Assembly: GCF_015101885.1 (NCBI RefSeq)
Contig: NZ_CP062941.1
Coordinates: 3,038,001-3,102,000 of the forward strand
Length of the DNA stretch: 64,000 nucleotides
Origin: Massilia litorea
GTDB lineage: Bacteria; Pseudomonadota; Gammaproteobacteria; Burkholderiales; Burkholderiaceae_D
Reading direction: 5' to 3'
Below the pieces are notes generated by a model. That model saw nothing but the letters and a program-made list of their open reading frames with translations, did no database searches and was not told the origin of the DNA. Made by a program: the position numbers and the translations under genes. Position 1 is the first letter of the stretch. Each line of letters starts with the position of its first letter. Below are positions 18,687 to 28,738 of the stretch, piece after piece.

Positions 18687-20252
18687 ATGAAGACCGAGCC
18701 CACCATCCTCGCCATCGACAACGGCACGCAAAGCGTGCGCGCGCTGCTGTTCGACCTGCACGGGAACATCGTCGCCAAATGCCAGGTGCCGCTGCAGGCC
18801 TATTTTTCCCTGCAGCCCGGCTGGGCCGAACACGAGCCGGAAGACTACTGGCAGGCCGTCTGCCGCGCCTGCCAGGGCCTGTGGACCCAGCCCGGCGTGG
18901 TGCGCGAGGCGGTGCAGGCGGTGGCCGTCACCACCCAGCGCGGCACGGTGGTCAACCTGGATGCCGCCGGCAAGCCGCTGCGCCCGGCGATCACCTGGCT
19001 CGACCAGCGCAGGACAAGGACCGTGCCGCCGATCGGCCCCTTCTGGCGCGCCGCCTTCAAGTTGGCGCGGGTCGACAAGACCATCGATTTCTTCCGCGGC
19101 GAGGCCGAGATCAACTGGATCCGCGCCCACCAGCCGGAGGTCTGGGAGGCGACCGATAAATTCCTGCTGCTCTCCGGTTACCTGAACTGGCGCCTGTGCG
19201 GGCGCTTCGTCGATTCCAGCGGCTCGCAGGTCGCCTATCTGCCCTTCGACTACAAGCGCCACCGCTGGGCGCCGAAGCGCGACTGGAAATGGCAGGCGCT
19301 GGCCGTCGAAGCGCGCATGCTGCCCGAACTGCAGCCGCCCGGGACGCAACTGGGCGTGATCGAAGGCGACGCGGCGGAAAGCACCGGCATCCCGGCCGGC
19401 ACTCCCTTGTTCGCCGCGGCCGCCGACAAGGCCTGCGAAGTGCTGGGCGCGGGCTGCGTGGAGCCCCATGTCGGCTGCCTCAGTTACGGCACCACGGCCA
19501 CCATCAACACCACCAGCCGCCGCTATGTCGAGGTGACGCCTTTCGTTCCGCCGTACCCGTCGGCGCTTCCCGGCGCCTACAGCACCGAGGTCCAGGTGTT
19601 TCGCGGCTACTGGATGGTCAACTGGTTCAAGGAGCAGTTCGGCTACCATGAGCAGTTGCGCGCCCTGGCCGGCGACCTGGCGCCGGAACAGTTATTTGAC
19701 CAGCTGGCCGAATCGGTGCCGCCAGGCTCGATGGGCCTGATGCTGCAGCCTTACTGGACGCCCGGCATCCGGGTGCCGGGCCGGGAAGCGAAGGGCGCGA
19801 TCGTCGGTTTCGGCGATGTCCACACGCGCGCCCACGTCTACCGCGCGATCCTCGAAGGCCTGGCCTACGCGCTCAGGGAAGGCAAGGAGCGCATCGAAAA
19901 ACGCAGCGGCGTGCGCATCACGGAACTCAGGGTGTCGGGCGGCGGCTCGCAGAGCGACGCGGCGATGCAGCTCACCGCCGACATCTTCGGCCTGCCGACG
20001 GCGCGCCCGCACGTGTACGAGACCTCGGGCCTGGGCGCGGCGATCGACGCCGCCGTGGGGCTGGGGCTGTATCCGGATTTCGGCGCTGCGGTGAAAGCGA
20101 TGACGCGCGTGGGCCGCGTGTTCGAACCGGTCGAACGCAACCGCGCGATCTACGACCGGCTCTATAAACAGGTGTACCGCAAGATGTACCGCCAGTTGCA
20201 GCCGCTCTACCGTGAGATCGCGGCTATTACGGGCTACCCCGAACACTGTTAG
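18687..20252 (+). CDS. FGGY-family carbohydrate kinase
   Basis: A 521-residue two-domain ASKHA-fold kinase. The N-terminal phosphate-1 motif is [28 protein letters not shown] is the second-domain nucleotide motif, and [20 protein letters not shown] is the adenosine-binding segment typical of FGGY kinases. These phosphorylate sugars or polyols such as xylulose, glycerol or fuculose. The sugar here cannot be named: there are no transporters, isomerases or regulators beside it. It is alone on the plus strand and its stop codon overlaps that of the convergent GGDEF gene by four bases. Confidence 0.8.
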   Translation: MKTEPTILAIDNGTQSVRALLFDLHGNIVAKCQVPLQAYFSLQPGWAEHEPEDYWQAVCRACQGLWTQPGVVREAVQAVAVTTQRGTVVNLDAAGKPLRPAITWLDQRRTRTVPPIGPFWRAAFKLARVDKTIDFFRGEAEINWIRAHQPEVWEATDKFLLLSGYLNWRLCGRFVDSSGSQVAYLPFDYKRHRWAPKRDWKWQALAVEARMLPELQPPGTQLGVIEGDAAESTGIPAGTPLFAAAADKACEVLGAGCVEPHVGCLSYGTTATINTTSRRYVEVTPFVPPYPSALPGAYSTEVQVFRGYWMVNWFKEQFGYHEQLRALAGDLAPEQLFDQLAESVPPGSMGLMLQPYWTPGIRVPGREAKGAIVGFGDVHTRAHVYRAILEGLAYALREGKERIEKRSGVRITELRVSGGGSQSDAAMQLTADIFGLPTARPHVYETSGLGAAIDAAVGLGLYPDFGAAVKAMTRVGRVFEPVERNRAIYDRLYKQVYRKMYRQLQPLYREIAAITGYPEHC

Positions 20253-21607
20253 GCGTCGATGACGGCCGCGATCGTGCCGAAGGTCACGCCCGTCTTCACG
20301 GCGCGCACGGCATTGCGGCCGGCTTCCTTGACCGCATACATGGCGCGGTCGGCGTGGACGAAGAATTCCTTGATGTCGTCGAGCTGGGTCGGCACGATGG
20401 TCGCCACGCCCAGGCTGGCGGTGACCCAGGGCGAGGTCGCCGAGCGCGGATTCGGGATGTGCAGCGCCTCGATGTGGCTGCGGATGGTTTCGGCCAGGGC
20501 GCAGGCGGCCTCGAAGCCGGTCTCGCCGAACAGCAGCACGAATTCCTCGCCGCCATAGCGCGCCGCGAGATCGGTGGCGCGCAGCGCATGCGACTGCAGC
20601 GCCATTGCCACCTGCTGCAGGCAGGCGTCGCCGGCGGCGTGGCCGAGGCTGTCGTTGTAACCCTTGAAGTGGTCGACGTCGAGCACGATCAGCGACAGCG
20701 GCTGGCTCGAGCGCAGCGCGCGCTGCCATTCCTTGTCGAGGAAGCTGTCGAAGTGGCGGCGGTTCGCGATCTTGGTCAGCGGGTCGACCATGGCCGCGCG
20801 CTGCAGCGCGTTTTCCGACTGCTTGTGGTGGGTGATGTCGTGCAGCAGGGCGACGAAGAGGGGCTGGTCGGCCCCCATCGGCGTCAACGTGAAATCCATC
20901 GCGCGCAGGATGCCGTCGCGCTGGCGGATCAGCACTTCGCGTGCGCCGCGCGCGTTCGGGCTCGACGGGTCGCGCACGCTCTGGCTGAACAGGTCGAGGT
21001 ATTCCTGGGCCACCGAGGGCGCCAGCAGGTCGTCGAGCGCGGAGCCGGCCAGCTCGCCCGCCGCATAGCCGAGATAGCGGTCGCAGGCGGGATTGGTGTA
21101 CTGGATGCGCCCCGAGGGCTCGATCACCATCAGGCCTTCGTCCATGCTGTCGACGATCAGGCGCAGGCGCTCGGCCTGCTGTTGCTGCGACATGCTGGTA
21201 CGGCGGAACTGCAGCTGGGCGCGCACGCGCACGCAGACCTCGGCCAGGCGCAGGGGCTTGGGGATGTAGTCGGAGGCGCCGATGTCGAAGGCGGCGACGA
21301 TGTCCTCGGTCCCGGTCCGCGCGCTCATGAAGATGACGGGGATGTTGCAGGTCGATGGGTGCGCCTTGAGGCGGCGGCAGACTTCCATGCCGTCCATGCC
21401 GGGCAGGACGATGTCGAGCAGGATCAGGTCCGGCTGGGCGCGCTGGGCAATCGCGAGCGCCCGCTCGCCGCTGTTCGCCACAAAAGTCTGGTAGCCCTGC
21501 TGCAGCATCATCGAACGCATCAGCCCAAGCTGGGCGGGCGCGTCGTCGACGATCAGGACGGCGGCCTGGCGCGTCGTTGCGGCGGGGACGGGGGCTGGAG
21601 TGAACAT
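20249..21607 (-). CDS. REC-PAS-GGDEF diguanylate cyclase
   Basis: A 452-residue cytoplasmic protein. The receiver domain (about residues 15-135) has phosphoacceptor Asp in [13 protein letters not shown] and Lys in IPKPLR. A PAS/PAC domain (about 150-270) follows, with [20 protein letters not shown]. The C-terminal GGDEF domain (about 285-440) has the active-site [10 protein letters not shown]. Phosphorylation of the receiver would be expected to switch on c-di-GMP synthesis, as in PleD/WspR-type enzymes. No partner kinase is encoded beside it, so it is an orphan regulator. Confidence 0.88.
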   Translation of the reverse strand: MFTPAPVPAATTRQAAVLIVDDAPAQLGLMRSMMLQQGYQTFVANSGERALAIAQRAQPDLILLDIVLPGMDGMEVCRRLKAHPSTCNIPVIFMSARTGTEDIVAAFDIGASDYIPKPLRLAEVCVRVRAQLQFRRTSMSQQQQAERLRLIVDSMDEGLMVIEPSGRIQYTNPACDRYLGYAAGELAGSALDDLLAPSVAQEYLDLFSQSVRDPSSPNARGAREVLIRQRDGILRAMDFTLTPMGADQPLFVALLHDITHHKQSENALQRAAMVDPLTKIANRRHFDSFLDKEWQRALRSSQPLSLIVLDVDHFKGYNDSLGHAAGDACLQQVAMALQSHALRATDLAARYGGEEFVLLFGETGFEAACALAETIRSHIEALHIPNPRSATSPWVTASLGVATIVPTQLDDIKEFFVHADRAMYAVKEAGRNAVRAVKTGVTFGTIAAVIDA

Positions 21608-21725
21608 TGCGGTGGGCGCGGTGACGGTTTGATTTCGTTCAAAATCATACCCCGATGTGAATACTAAAGGTAATCTTTGTTGCTCAAAGGCTAGTTTTTA
21701 TTGTTGAAATTGAATGCTTGTGTGG

Positions 21726-21777
21726 TGAAAAAACCGGCGTAACCAAGAGTGTGTCTCCTGGGTACGCCGGTTTTATT
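21726..21777 (-). terminator. intrinsic terminator of the aminotransferase gene
   Basis: ACCGGCGTA and TACGCCGGT (with flanking A/T pairs) form a long stem around a loop of about 20 bases, ending on the minus strand in a T-run. The flanking A-run on the other side makes it potentially bidirectional. Confidence 0.75.
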
Positions 21778-21808
21778 CCGCGTGCATGAAAGGCGATGCC
21801 GACGCCGC

Positions 21809-23002
21809 TTACAACATGGCCGCGATCAGCTTGCCGAGGATCGCAATGCCTTCGCGGATGCGTTCCGGCGGCACCGTGACGAAGGACAGGCGCAGGGTGT
21901 TGGTCTCGCCTTCGTTGGCATAGAAGGGCGCGCCCGGCACGAAGGCCACGCGCGCGGCGATGGCCGTGTCGAGCAGCTTCATGGCGTCGATCTGCTTCGG
22001 CAGCGTCACCCAGATGAACATGCCGCCTTCGGGCCTGGTCCAGGTCACGCCGGCCGGGAAGTGCTCGGCCATCGCGTCCAGCATCGCACGGCACTGGTTG
22101 CCGTAGAGCGTGCGGATGGTCGGGATGTGCTCGTCCAGGAAGCCATCCTTCACCACCTCGTGCACCACCATCTGCGTCAGCTGGGCGGTGTGCAGGTCGG
22201 CCGCCTGCTTCGCCAGTTCGAGGCGGCGCACCAGGGGCAGCGGGGCGCAGACGTAGCCGAGGCGGATGCCCGGCGTGAGCACTTTCGAGAAGGAACCCAT
22301 GTAGATCACGCCGTCCGGGTTCATCGCCACCATCTTCGGCATCGGTTCGCCCGAGTACGACAGCGCGCCGTAGGGATCGTCCTCGATCAGCGGCAGCTTG
22401 ATGCGGGCGCAGGTCTCGACCAGCTCCTGGCGGCGCGCCAGGGACAGCGAACGGCCGGTCGGGTTCTGGAAGTTCGGCAGCGAATACAGCAGGCGTGCCC
22501 CTTTCGCGACGCCCTCGATCGAGGACGGCACCAGGCCGTCGTCGTCGGTGGCGACCGAAGCGAACTCCGGACGGTAGACCGAGAAGGCCTGCAGCGCGCC
22601 CAGGTAGCTCGGGGTTTCGACCAGCACGCGGCTGCCTTCGTCGATCAATACCTTACCGATCAAGTCGAGCGCCTGCTGCGAGCCCGACACCATCAGGATC
22701 TGCTCGGGCAGGATCTTCGTCCCTGCCGTCGACAGCGAGTGCGCGATCCATTCGCGCAGCGGCGCGTAGCCGTCGGTCGGGCCGTATTGCAGCGCCACCT
22801 TGCCGGTCTCGGAGAGGACCTTGTCGTAGGCAGCCTTCATGCGCTCGACCGGGAAGGTGGCGGGAGAAGGCAGGCCGCCGGCGAAGGAGATGATCTCCGG
22901 ACGCTGGGTGATCTTCAGGATCTCGCGGATGAAGGAACTTTGCAGCCCTTGCGCGCGCTCGGAAAACTGCCACTGGATGGGATTGGGATTCTCGATTTTC
23001 AT
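21809..23002 (-). CDS. PLP-dependent aminotransferase (LysN/2-aminoadipate type)
   Basis: A 397-residue class I/II aminotransferase from the ATG at 23002 (MKIENPNPIQWQFSERA); an upstream in-frame GTG adds 14 unlikely residues. Motifs are SFAGGLPSP near the N-terminus, YGPTDGYAPLREWIA, NFQNPTGRSLSL with the conserved Asn, LIEDDPYG with the PLP Asp, and the Schiff-base Lys in MGSFSKVLTPGIRLGY. The family includes 2-aminoadipate and branched or aromatic amino acid transaminases; the substrate is undecided. It lies 115 nt downstream of a RidA-family gene on the same strand and is followed by a terminator. Confidence 0.85.
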   Translation of the reverse strand: MKIENPNPIQWQFSERAQGLQSSFIREILKITQRPEIISFAGGLPSPATFPVERMKAAYDKVLSETGKVALQYGPTDGYAPLREWIAHSLSTAGTKILPEQILMVSGSQQALDLIGKVLIDEGSRVLVETPSYLGALQAFSVYRPEFASVATDDDGLVPSSIEGVAKGARLLYSLPNFQNPTGRSLSLARRQELVETCARIKLPLIEDDPYGALSYSGEPMPKMVAMNPDGVIYMGSFSKVLTPGIRLGYVCAPLPLVRRLELAKQAADLHTAQLTQMVVHEVVKDGFLDEHIPTIRTLYGNQCRAMLDAMAEHFPAGVTWTRPEGGMFIWVTLPKQIDAMKLLDTAIAARVAFVPGAPFYANEGETNTLRLSFVTVPPERIREGIAILGKLIAAML

Positions 23003-23117
23003 GCTGGTCTCATAAGGAATGAACCGCTGGCCTGGATCGGCCACGATGGGCGCGCTGGGTAAGCTTGCCCGCGAAGGGCCTGGCGGGTAGCCCGGCCCCG
23101 TGAATCAAGCCTGGTTT

Positions 23118-23579
23118 TTACGCCACTTCGACGATCATTTCGATCTCGACGCAGGCGCCGCGCGGGATCTGGGCCACGCCGAAGGCCGAACGGGCATGCT
23201 TGCCGGCGTCGCCGAAGACTTCGCCGAACAGTTCGGAGGCGCCGTTGGTGACCAGGTGCTGCTCGGTGAAGTCCGGGGTCGAGTTCACCAGGCTCATCAG
23301 CTTGACGATGCGTTTCACACGCGTCAGGTCGCCGCCGCAGGCATCCTGCAGGGTGCCCATCAGGTCGATGGCGATGGCACGCGCGGCGGCCTGGCCGTCG
23401 GCGGTCGTCTTGTCCTTGCCCAGCTGGCCGACGTTGACCGAACCGTCCGCGTTCTTCGCGATGTGGCCCGAAATGAAGACCAGGTTGCCGGTCTGTACGT
23501 ACATGACGTAGGCGGCGGCCGGCGCAGCGGCCTGCTGCAGGGTGATGTTCAGTTCCTTCAGTTTGTCGTAGACGGACAT
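23118..23579 (-). CDS. RidA-family protein (YjgH/archaeal-type branch)
   Basis: A 153-residue protein with start ATG at 23579 (MSVYDKLKELNITLQQAAAP). It is longer than classical RidA and of the subfamily carrying the segments VFISGHIAKNADGSV and GVAQIPRGACVEIEMIVEVA. The Arg and Glu near the C-terminus (IPRGACVEIE) match the RidA active-site layout. It probably handles reactive enamine/imine intermediates or a related ketimine. It is likely cotranscribed with the aminotransferase that follows, the second PLP enzyme-RidA pairing in this window. Confidence 0.82.
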   Translation of the reverse strand: MSVYDKLKELNITLQQAAAPAAAYVMYVQTGNLVFISGHIAKNADGSVNVGQLGKDKTTADGQAAARAIAIDLMGTLQDACGGDLTRVKRIVKLMSLVNSTPDFTEQHLVTNGASELFGEVFGDAGKHARSAFGVAQIPRGACVEIEMIVEVA

Positions 23580-23697
23580 GGGGTTCTCTGTAGCGGTGGA
23601 TGAAGCCGGTATTGTACGGCCAGAGAGCCGCGAAGGACACAGAATTGGGAGGCGCCGAGCCGCCGCCCGCACGCAAGCGGACGGCGGCGTTCCGGCA

Positions 23698-25332
23698 TCA
23701 GGCCGGTTCGTGGCGCAGGGCCGGCAGCGCGCGTGCGCGCATGGCGCCGCCCGCAGCAAGGCCTGTTTGCTGCGCGGCCGATTCGATCACGAAAACGCCG
23801 ACCGTATCTGCCAGCGTGCTTGCCTGGTCCTGCATGGCGCTGGCGGCGGCTGCCGCTTCCTCGACCAGTGCGGCGTTTTGCTGGGTCACCGTGTCCATCT
23901 GCGAGATGGCATCGTTGACCTGGCTGATGCCGAGGCGCTGCTCGTCGCTGGCGGCACTGATTTCGCCGATGATGTCGCTCACGCGGCGCACGCTGACGAC
24001 GATCTGTTCCATCGTCGCCCCTGCCTGCCCGACGAGCTTGCTGCCGGCGTCGGCCTTGTCGACCGAGTGGTCAATCAGGACCTTGATTTCCTTGGCGGCG
24101 CTGGCGGCCCGCTGGGCCAGGTTGCGCACTTCGCCGGCGACGACGGCGAAACCGCGGCCCTGCTCGCCGGCGCGCGCCGCTTCGACAGCGGCATTGAGCG
24201 CGAGGATATTCGTCTGGAAGGCAATGCCGTCGATGACGCCCGTGATGTCGACGATCTTGCGTGCCGACTCATTGATGGCGCTCATCGTCTCGACGACCTG
24301 TGCGACCACGGCCCCGCCTTCGCTGGCGACGGCCGATGCCGCGTTGGCCATCTGGCTGGCCTGGCGTGCATTGTCGGCATTCTGCTTCACCGTCGACGTC
24401 AATTCTTCCAGCGAGGACGCGGTTTCCTCGAGCGAGCTGGCCTGTTGCTCGGTGCGCGAGGACAGGTCCTGGTTGCCGGCCGCGATCTCGGCCGATGCGG
24501 TGGCGATCGTATCGGTGCCGACCCGCACGCGCGACACGATGCCCAGCAGCGAGGCGTTCATGTCGCCCAGCGCGGTCATCAGCTTGCCGACTTCGTCGCG
24601 GCTGCGCACGTCGACGCGGCCGGTCAGGTCTCCTCCGGCCACGCGCTCGGCGAAGGCAACGGCATCGCGCAGCGGCGGTGCGATGCTGCGCGCGAGCACT
24701 GCGGCGATCGCGAGTGCCAGCAGGGTGGCAACGAGACCACCGCCGATCAGCACGCCGACGGTGCGGCCATGCAGGGAGCCCGCGGTTTGTGCGCGCTCAC
24801 GCAGCAGGGCCGCTTCTTCGCCCACGATATCCGCGATCAGGCCGCGCATCGCATCCATCATCTGCTTGCCGCGGCCTTCCTGCTCGAGCGCGACCACGTT
24901 GTCGAGCGTAGCCACGCCGGTGGCGACCGCGCGGCGCTGCGCCACCGCAGGCTCGATGGCAACGCTCATCCATTGTTTCTGGGCCTGCTCGAGTTGTGCC
25001 AGGCGCTTCTGCTGTGCCGCGTTATCGGCAGTCAGCTCGCGCGTCTTGCCCAGGTGGCTGGCAAAGGCCTGGACGCCGGCGGTCATCGGCTCGAGCGAGC
25101 TGTCCTTGCCGGTCAGCGAAAAGCCACGCTGGCCGGTTTCGATGTTGATCAGGCTCTCGAGCGTGGCATTGGCTTCGGCCATGACCTCATAGGTATGGAT
25201 GTTCATGCCGTTGGCGGCTTCGAGCGAGGTGAAGTTGAGGTAAGCAGTCGTCACCAGCGCGATGAGAATGGCGACGATCAGGGCGAAACCGGCGTACAGC
25301 CGCGGTCCAATATTGAGGTCGGAAAATTTCAT
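23698..25332 (-). CDS. methyl-accepting chemotaxis protein with CHASE3-like sensor
   Basis: A 544-residue receptor starting [15 protein letters not shown] at 25332. TM1 is about residues 12-32. A helical periplasmic domain of about 150 residues follows, with [20 protein letters not shown], the CHASE3 pattern. TM2 is about 190-212 and HAMP follows. The cytoplasmic signalling hairpin has the highly conserved tip [20 protein letters not shown] and methylation-helix segments such as [18 protein letters not shown]. The protein ends in RHEPA with no NWETF-type CheR tether. The ligand is unknown. It should feed the CheA/CheW system encoded at 37-44 kb. Confidence 0.9.
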   Translation of the reverse strand: MKFSDLNIGPRLYAGFALIVAILIALVTTAYLNFTSLEAANGMNIHTYEVMAEANATLESLINIETGQRGFSLTGKDSSLEPMTAGVQAFASHLGKTRELTADNAAQQKRLAQLEQAQKQWMSVAIEPAVAQRRAVATGVATLDNVVALEQEGRGKQMMDAMRGLIADIVGEEAALLRERAQTAGSLHGRTVGVLIGGGLVATLLALAIAAVLARSIAPPLRDAVAFAERVAGGDLTGRVDVRSRDEVGKLMTALGDMNASLLGIVSRVRVGTDTIATASAEIAAGNQDLSSRTEQQASSLEETASSLEELTSTVKQNADNARQASQMANAASAVASEGGAVVAQVVETMSAINESARKIVDITGVIDGIAFQTNILALNAAVEAARAGEQGRGFAVVAGEVRNLAQRAASAAKEIKVLIDHSVDKADAGSKLVGQAGATMEQIVVSVRRVSDIIGEISAASDEQRLGISQVNDAISQMDTVTQQNAALVEEAAAAASAMQDQASTLADTVGVFVIESAAQQTGLAAGGAMRARALPALRHEPA

Positions 25333-25628
25333 GATTAACCAGTAAAAATTGACGAACCGAGCAGTTGTGTCGGCCTTGGGATGAGTCAGGTGCTGAGAAG
25401 TGCTGAAAATGCGGACGTATATTGCCACATGGAAATGTGCGTTACCAGCAGATTAGGCGTTCAAGCAGATATCTCAGACAAGAACGCAACATCGCCGACC
25501 GCTCACCGCGCCTTCCGGGTCATTCTTGCACACGCAGTGGCACCGGAGACCGCCGGAATGTTGTTACTTTAGTATTTCTTGGTGGTATCATTCGCGCTCG
25601 CCGCCCTGCGGCTGCCAAAGGACAGTCA

Positions 25629-26417
25629 ATGAACGTCGTGCTGCTGCTGAAATTATTGCTCGTTCCCTGCCTCATTTATGGCGTGACGCTGGCAGGCCGG
25701 CGCTGGGGACAGGCGGTCGCCGGCTGGCTGTCGGCCTTCCCGATTGTCGCCGGTCCCATCCTGTTTACGCTGACGCTCGAACAGGGCGCGGGCTTTGCTG
25801 CCAACGCCGCCCAGGGCACCCTGCTGGCGGTGGTGGCGATTCTCGTGTTCAGCCTTGCTTACGCATGGGCGGCGCTGCGCTTTGGCGTCGCCGGATCGAT
25901 GGCGCTGGCCTTGCTGGCGTACGCCGCCGCGGTCGCCGCGCTGCAGCGGCTGGACTTGCCGCTTGCCGTCGCCTTCGTGCTCGTCTGGGCCGCGTTGCTG
26001 CTGGCAAGGCGGCTCTTTCCGCAGGACGCCGCCGGTCCGGCCGGCACCCCGGCCCGCGGCGACCTCCCTTGGCGCATGTTCGCCGCCGCCGCATTGGTAC
26101 TGGCCGTGACGACGGGCGCGGCCCACCTCGGCGCGCGCCTGTCCGGCTTCTTCGCCATGTTCCCGGTGATGAGCACGGTGCTGGTCGGCTTCGCCCATGC
26201 CGGTTCGGGACGCGGCAGCGCCGTGGCCCTGCTGCGCGGCATGGTGGTCGGGTATTTCGGATTTGCCGTGTTCTGTGTCACCCTGGCCATGCAGCTGCGC
26301 GAGGGCGCGGTCGGGGCCGCGTTCGCGCTGGCGCTGGGCTGCGCGCTGGTCGTGCATCTGGTCGCACGACGCATGCTGGCGCCGCCCCTCACGGCCGGGC
26401 TCGCGAAAACCTCTTGA
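25629..26417 (+). CDS. polytopic membrane protein with two GlpM-like halves
   Basis: A 262-residue, very hydrophobic protein with about eight membrane helices. ATG at 25629 with AAGGA six bases upstream. The two halves look related: [20 protein letters not shown] early and [20 protein letters not shown] late, each followed by an Arg/Ala-Leu-rich helix. The second resembles GlpM, a roughly 110-residue membrane protein of unknown mechanism. An internal duplication is my inference from this. No transport substrate can be named. Its stop codon is embedded in the -35 box of the htpG heat-shock promoter. Confidence 0.6.
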   Translation: MNVVLLLKLLLVPCLIYGVTLAGRRWGQAVAGWLSAFPIVAGPILFTLTLEQGAGFAANAAQGTLLAVVAILVFSLAYAWAALRFGVAGSMALALLAYAAAVAALQRLDLPLAVAFVLVWAALLLARRLFPQDAAGPAGTPARGDLPWRMFAAAALVLAVTTGAAHLGARLSGFFAMFPVMSTVLVGFAHAGSGRGSAVALLRGMVVGYFGFAVFCVTLAMQLREGAVGAAFALALGCALVVHLVARRMLAPPLTAGLAKTS

Positions 26418-26440
26418 AAACCGTAACGCTATCCCAATAT
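26413..26440 (+). promoter_or_regulatory. sigma-32 (heat shock) promoter of htpG
   Basis: CTTGAA at 26413-26418 and CCCAATAT at 26433-26440, separated by 14 bases, match the RpoH consensus (CTTGAA, then CCCAT-T about 13-15 bases on). The start codon of htpG follows 48 bases downstream. The -35 box overlaps the stop codon of the preceding gene. Confidence 0.85.
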
Positions 26441-26487
26441 TGCAGCAATCCGTTCAACCCGTAATTCGTAACATCACGAGGAACAAG

Positions 26488-28407
26488 ATGGCGCACGCCG
26501 AAAAAGAAACCCTTGGCTTTCAAGCTGAAGTCAAACAGCTGCTGCAACTGATGATTCACTCCTTGTACTCCAACAAGGAAATCTTCCTGCGCGAACTCAT
26601 CTCGAACGCCTCCGACGCGGCCGACAAGCTGCGCTTCGAAGCGATCAACAACGACGCCCTGTACGGTAACGACCATGAACTGAAGATCAAGGTCAGCTTC
26701 GACAAGGAAGCGAAGACGATCACGATTTCGGACAACGGCATCGGTATGAGCCGTGACGAGGTCATTTCGCACCTGGGCACGATCGCCAAGTCCGGCACCA
26801 AGGAATTCTTCTCGCGCCTGTCGGGCGACCAGCAGGCCGACGCGGCCCTGATCGGCCAGTTCGGCGTGGGCTTCTATTCGGGCTTCATCGTCGCCGACCG
26901 CATCACCGTCGAGACCCGCCGCGCGGGTGCCGAGGCGGGCGAGGGCGTGCGCTGGGAGTCGACCGGCGAGGGCGACTACAGCGTCGAATCGATCGAGAAG
27001 CCGGGCCGCGGCACCGACGTCATCCTGCACCTGCGCGCCGGCGAAGAAGAGCTGCTGTCGAACTGGAAGCTGAAAACGATCATCCGCAAGTATTCGGACC
27101 ACATCTCGCTGCCGATCCTGATGCAGAAGGAAGAGTGGGACGAAGAGAAGAAGGAAACCGTTCTCAAGGACGAATTCGAGACCGTCAACCAGGCCAGCGC
27201 CCTGTGGGCCCGCAACCGTTCCGAGATCACGAAGGAACAGTACGACGAGTTCTACAAGCACGTCTCGCACGACTTCCAGGAGCCGCTCGCCTACACGCAT
27301 AACCGCGTGGAAGGCCGCAGCGAATACACCCAGCTGCTGTACGTGCCGAGCCATGCGCCTTTCGACCTGTGGGACCGCAACAAGCGCGGCGGGATCAAGC
27401 TGTACGTGAAACGCGTCTTCATCATGGACGACGCCGAGCAGCTGATGCCGACCTACCTGCGCTTCATCAAGGGCGTGATCGACTCGGCCGACCTGCCGCT
27501 GAACGTCTCGCGCGAGATCCTGCAGGAGTCGCGCGACGTCAAGGTGATTCGCGAAGGCTCGACCAAGCGCGTGCTGGGCATGCTGGAAGAACTGGCGAAC
27601 GCGGACGAGCAGGAAACGAAGGACAAATACGTCACCTTCTGGAAGGAATTCGGCCAGGTGCTGAAAGAGGGCATCGGCGAAGACGCGACCAACAAGGACC
27701 GCATCGCCAAGCTGCTGCGCTTCGCTTCGACCCAGAACGAATCGGACGAACAGACCGTGTCGTTTGCCGACTACGTCGCGCGCATGAAGGAAGGCCAGGA
27801 CAAGATTTACTACGTCACGGCCGATAACTTCAACGCCGCGAAGAACAGCCCGCACCTCGAGATCTTCCGCAAGAAGGGCGTCGAAGTCCTGCTGCTGACC
27901 GACCGCGTCGACGAGTGGATGCTGTCCTTCCTGACCGAATTCGAAGGCAAGGAACTGACCTCGGTGGCCAAGGGTGGGCTGGACCTCGGCAAGCTGGAAG
28001 ACGAAGCCGAGAAGAAGGAGCACGAAGAGACCGAGACCCAGTACAAGGACCTGGTCGAGAAGATGAAGGGTGCGCTGCTTGAAAAAGCCAAGGACGTGCG
28101 CGTCACGCACCGCCTGACCGATTCGCCGGCCTGCCTGGTGGCGGACGAGCACGAGCTGTCGGCGAACCTGGTGCGCATGCTGAAGGCCGCCGGCCAGAAC
28201 GCGCCGGAGTCGAAGCCCATCCTCGAGATCAACCCGAACCACCCGCTGGTGACGCGCCTGAAGTACGAAGACGCGAGCAGCCCGCGCTTTGCCGACTGGT
28301 CGCATATCCTGTTCGACCAGGCGATGCTGGCCGAGGGCGGCAGCCTGAGCGACCCGGCGGCGTTCGTGAAACGTCTCAACGAGATGCTGCTGGCAACTGC
28401 GAAGTAA
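26488..28407 (+). CDS. htpG: molecular chaperone HtpG (Hsp90)
   Basis: A 639-residue Hsp90 of bacterial length. The GHKL ATPase domain is N-terminal: [19 protein letters not shown] with the catalytic Glu and the Asn, DNGIGM, and [11 protein letters not shown] as the ATP lid. The middle domain contains the catalytic-loop Arg region ([17 protein letters not shown]), and a C-terminal dimerisation domain follows. It refolds or holds client proteins in the cytosol with DnaK. ATG at 26488 is preceded by CGAGGAAC. A textbook sigma-32 promoter lies upstream and a strong terminator downstream, so it is probably monocistronic. Confidence 0.97.
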   Translation: MAHAEKETLGFQAEVKQLLQLMIHSLYSNKEIFLRELISNASDAADKLRFEAINNDALYGNDHELKIKVSFDKEAKTITISDNGIGMSRDEVISHLGTIAKSGTKEFFSRLSGDQQADAALIGQFGVGFYSGFIVADRITVETRRAGAEAGEGVRWESTGEGDYSVESIEKPGRGTDVILHLRAGEEELLSNWKLKTIIRKYSDHISLPILMQKEEWDEEKKETVLKDEFETVNQASALWARNRSEITKEQYDEFYKHVSHDFQEPLAYTHNRVEGRSEYTQLLYVPSHAPFDLWDRNKRGGIKLYVKRVFIMDDAEQLMPTYLRFIKGVIDSADLPLNVSREILQESRDVKVIREGSTKRVLGMLEELANADEQETKDKYVTFWKEFGQVLKEGIGEDATNKDRIAKLLRFASTQNESDEQTVSFADYVARMKEGQDKIYYVTADNFNAAKNSPHLEIFRKKGVEVLLLTDRVDEWMLSFLTEFEGKELTSVAKGGLDLGKLEDEAEKKEHEETETQYKDLVEKMKGALLEKAKDVRVTHRLTDSPACLVADEHELSANLVRMLKAAGQNAPESKPILEINPNHPLVTRLKYEDASSPRFADWSHILFDQAMLAEGGSLSDPAAFVKRLNEMLLATAK

Positions 28408-28423
28408 GCGTAGTCTTTATTGT

Positions 28424-28453
28424 AAAAACCGGGTCTGAGGACCCGGTTTTTTT
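28424..28453 (+). terminator. intrinsic terminator of htpG (copy 1)
   Basis: AAAAACCGGGTC and GACCCGGTTTTT pair across a short TGAG loop and continue into a run of seven Ts, 16 bases after the htpG stop. Confidence 0.93.
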
Positions 28454-28550
28454 GTAGGGTGGGCACTTGTGCCCACGCGGTCGCACGGCTGCGTTCCGCG
28501 ATATCTCCGATCGAGCGCCGTACCGCGTGGGCTCGAGAGCCCACCCTACG
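28454..28550. repeat. REP pair (BIME-like), copy C
   Basis: GTAGGGTGGGC..GCCCACGCG at the left edge and CGCGTGGGC..GCCCACCCTACG at the right edge are mirror-image hairpins about 45 bases apart, with the outer GTAGGG/CCCTAC edges facing outwards. This resembles a two-REP BIME. Confidence 0.75.
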
Positions 28551-28579
28551 GTCTGCGAAGTAAGCGAAGTCTTTATTGT

Positions 28580-28609
28580 AAAAACCGGGTCTGAGGACCC
28601 GGTTTTTTT
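28580..28609 (+). terminator. duplicated htpG terminator (copy 2)
   Basis: The sequence is identical to the first htpG terminator and lies exactly 156 bases further on, within the tandem duplication. Confidence 0.85.
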
Positions 28610-28738
28610 GTAGGGTGGGCACTTGTGCCCACGCGGTCGTACCGCTGCGTTCCGCGACATCTCCGATCGGCCGCCGTACCGCGTGGGCATGCCCGGTGAA
28701 CCCGTCATAAAAGCCATTGGCCTTAATGACCCCTACGG
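28610..28738. repeat. REP composite element, copy D
   Basis: It begins GTAGGGTGGGC like copy C and ends with the composite form: a GCGTGGGCATGCCC hairpin, GGTGAACCC, and an imperfect GTCAT..GCC / GGC..ATGAC hairpin with an ATT loop, then CCCTACGG. The right end abuts the stop codon of the convergent acyltransferase gene. Confidence 0.75.

Larger units (their letters stand above)
28397..28688. repeat. tandem duplication (156-bp unit) of htpG 3' end, terminator and REP
   Basis: Bases 28397-28532 recur at 28553-28688 with about six mismatches in 136 positions. The unit starts in the last codons of htpG (CTGCGAAG then TAA), so the second copy carries a relic of the htpG stop, a second complete terminator and a second REP hairpin. 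Beyond the shared GCGTGGGC the copies diverge: the first ends with a simple hairpin and CCCTACG, the second with the longer composite element. Confidence 0.9.

Noticed and set aside
25381..25572. 63-codon frame in the gap between the chemoreceptor and the membrane protein gene
   Set aside because: No ribosome-binding site, no recognisable sequence, and it spans the likely divergent promoter region.
28397..28738. Repeats after htpG as transposon ends
   Set aside because: No transposase gene or target duplication; the repeat is a local tandem duplication with REP hairpins.
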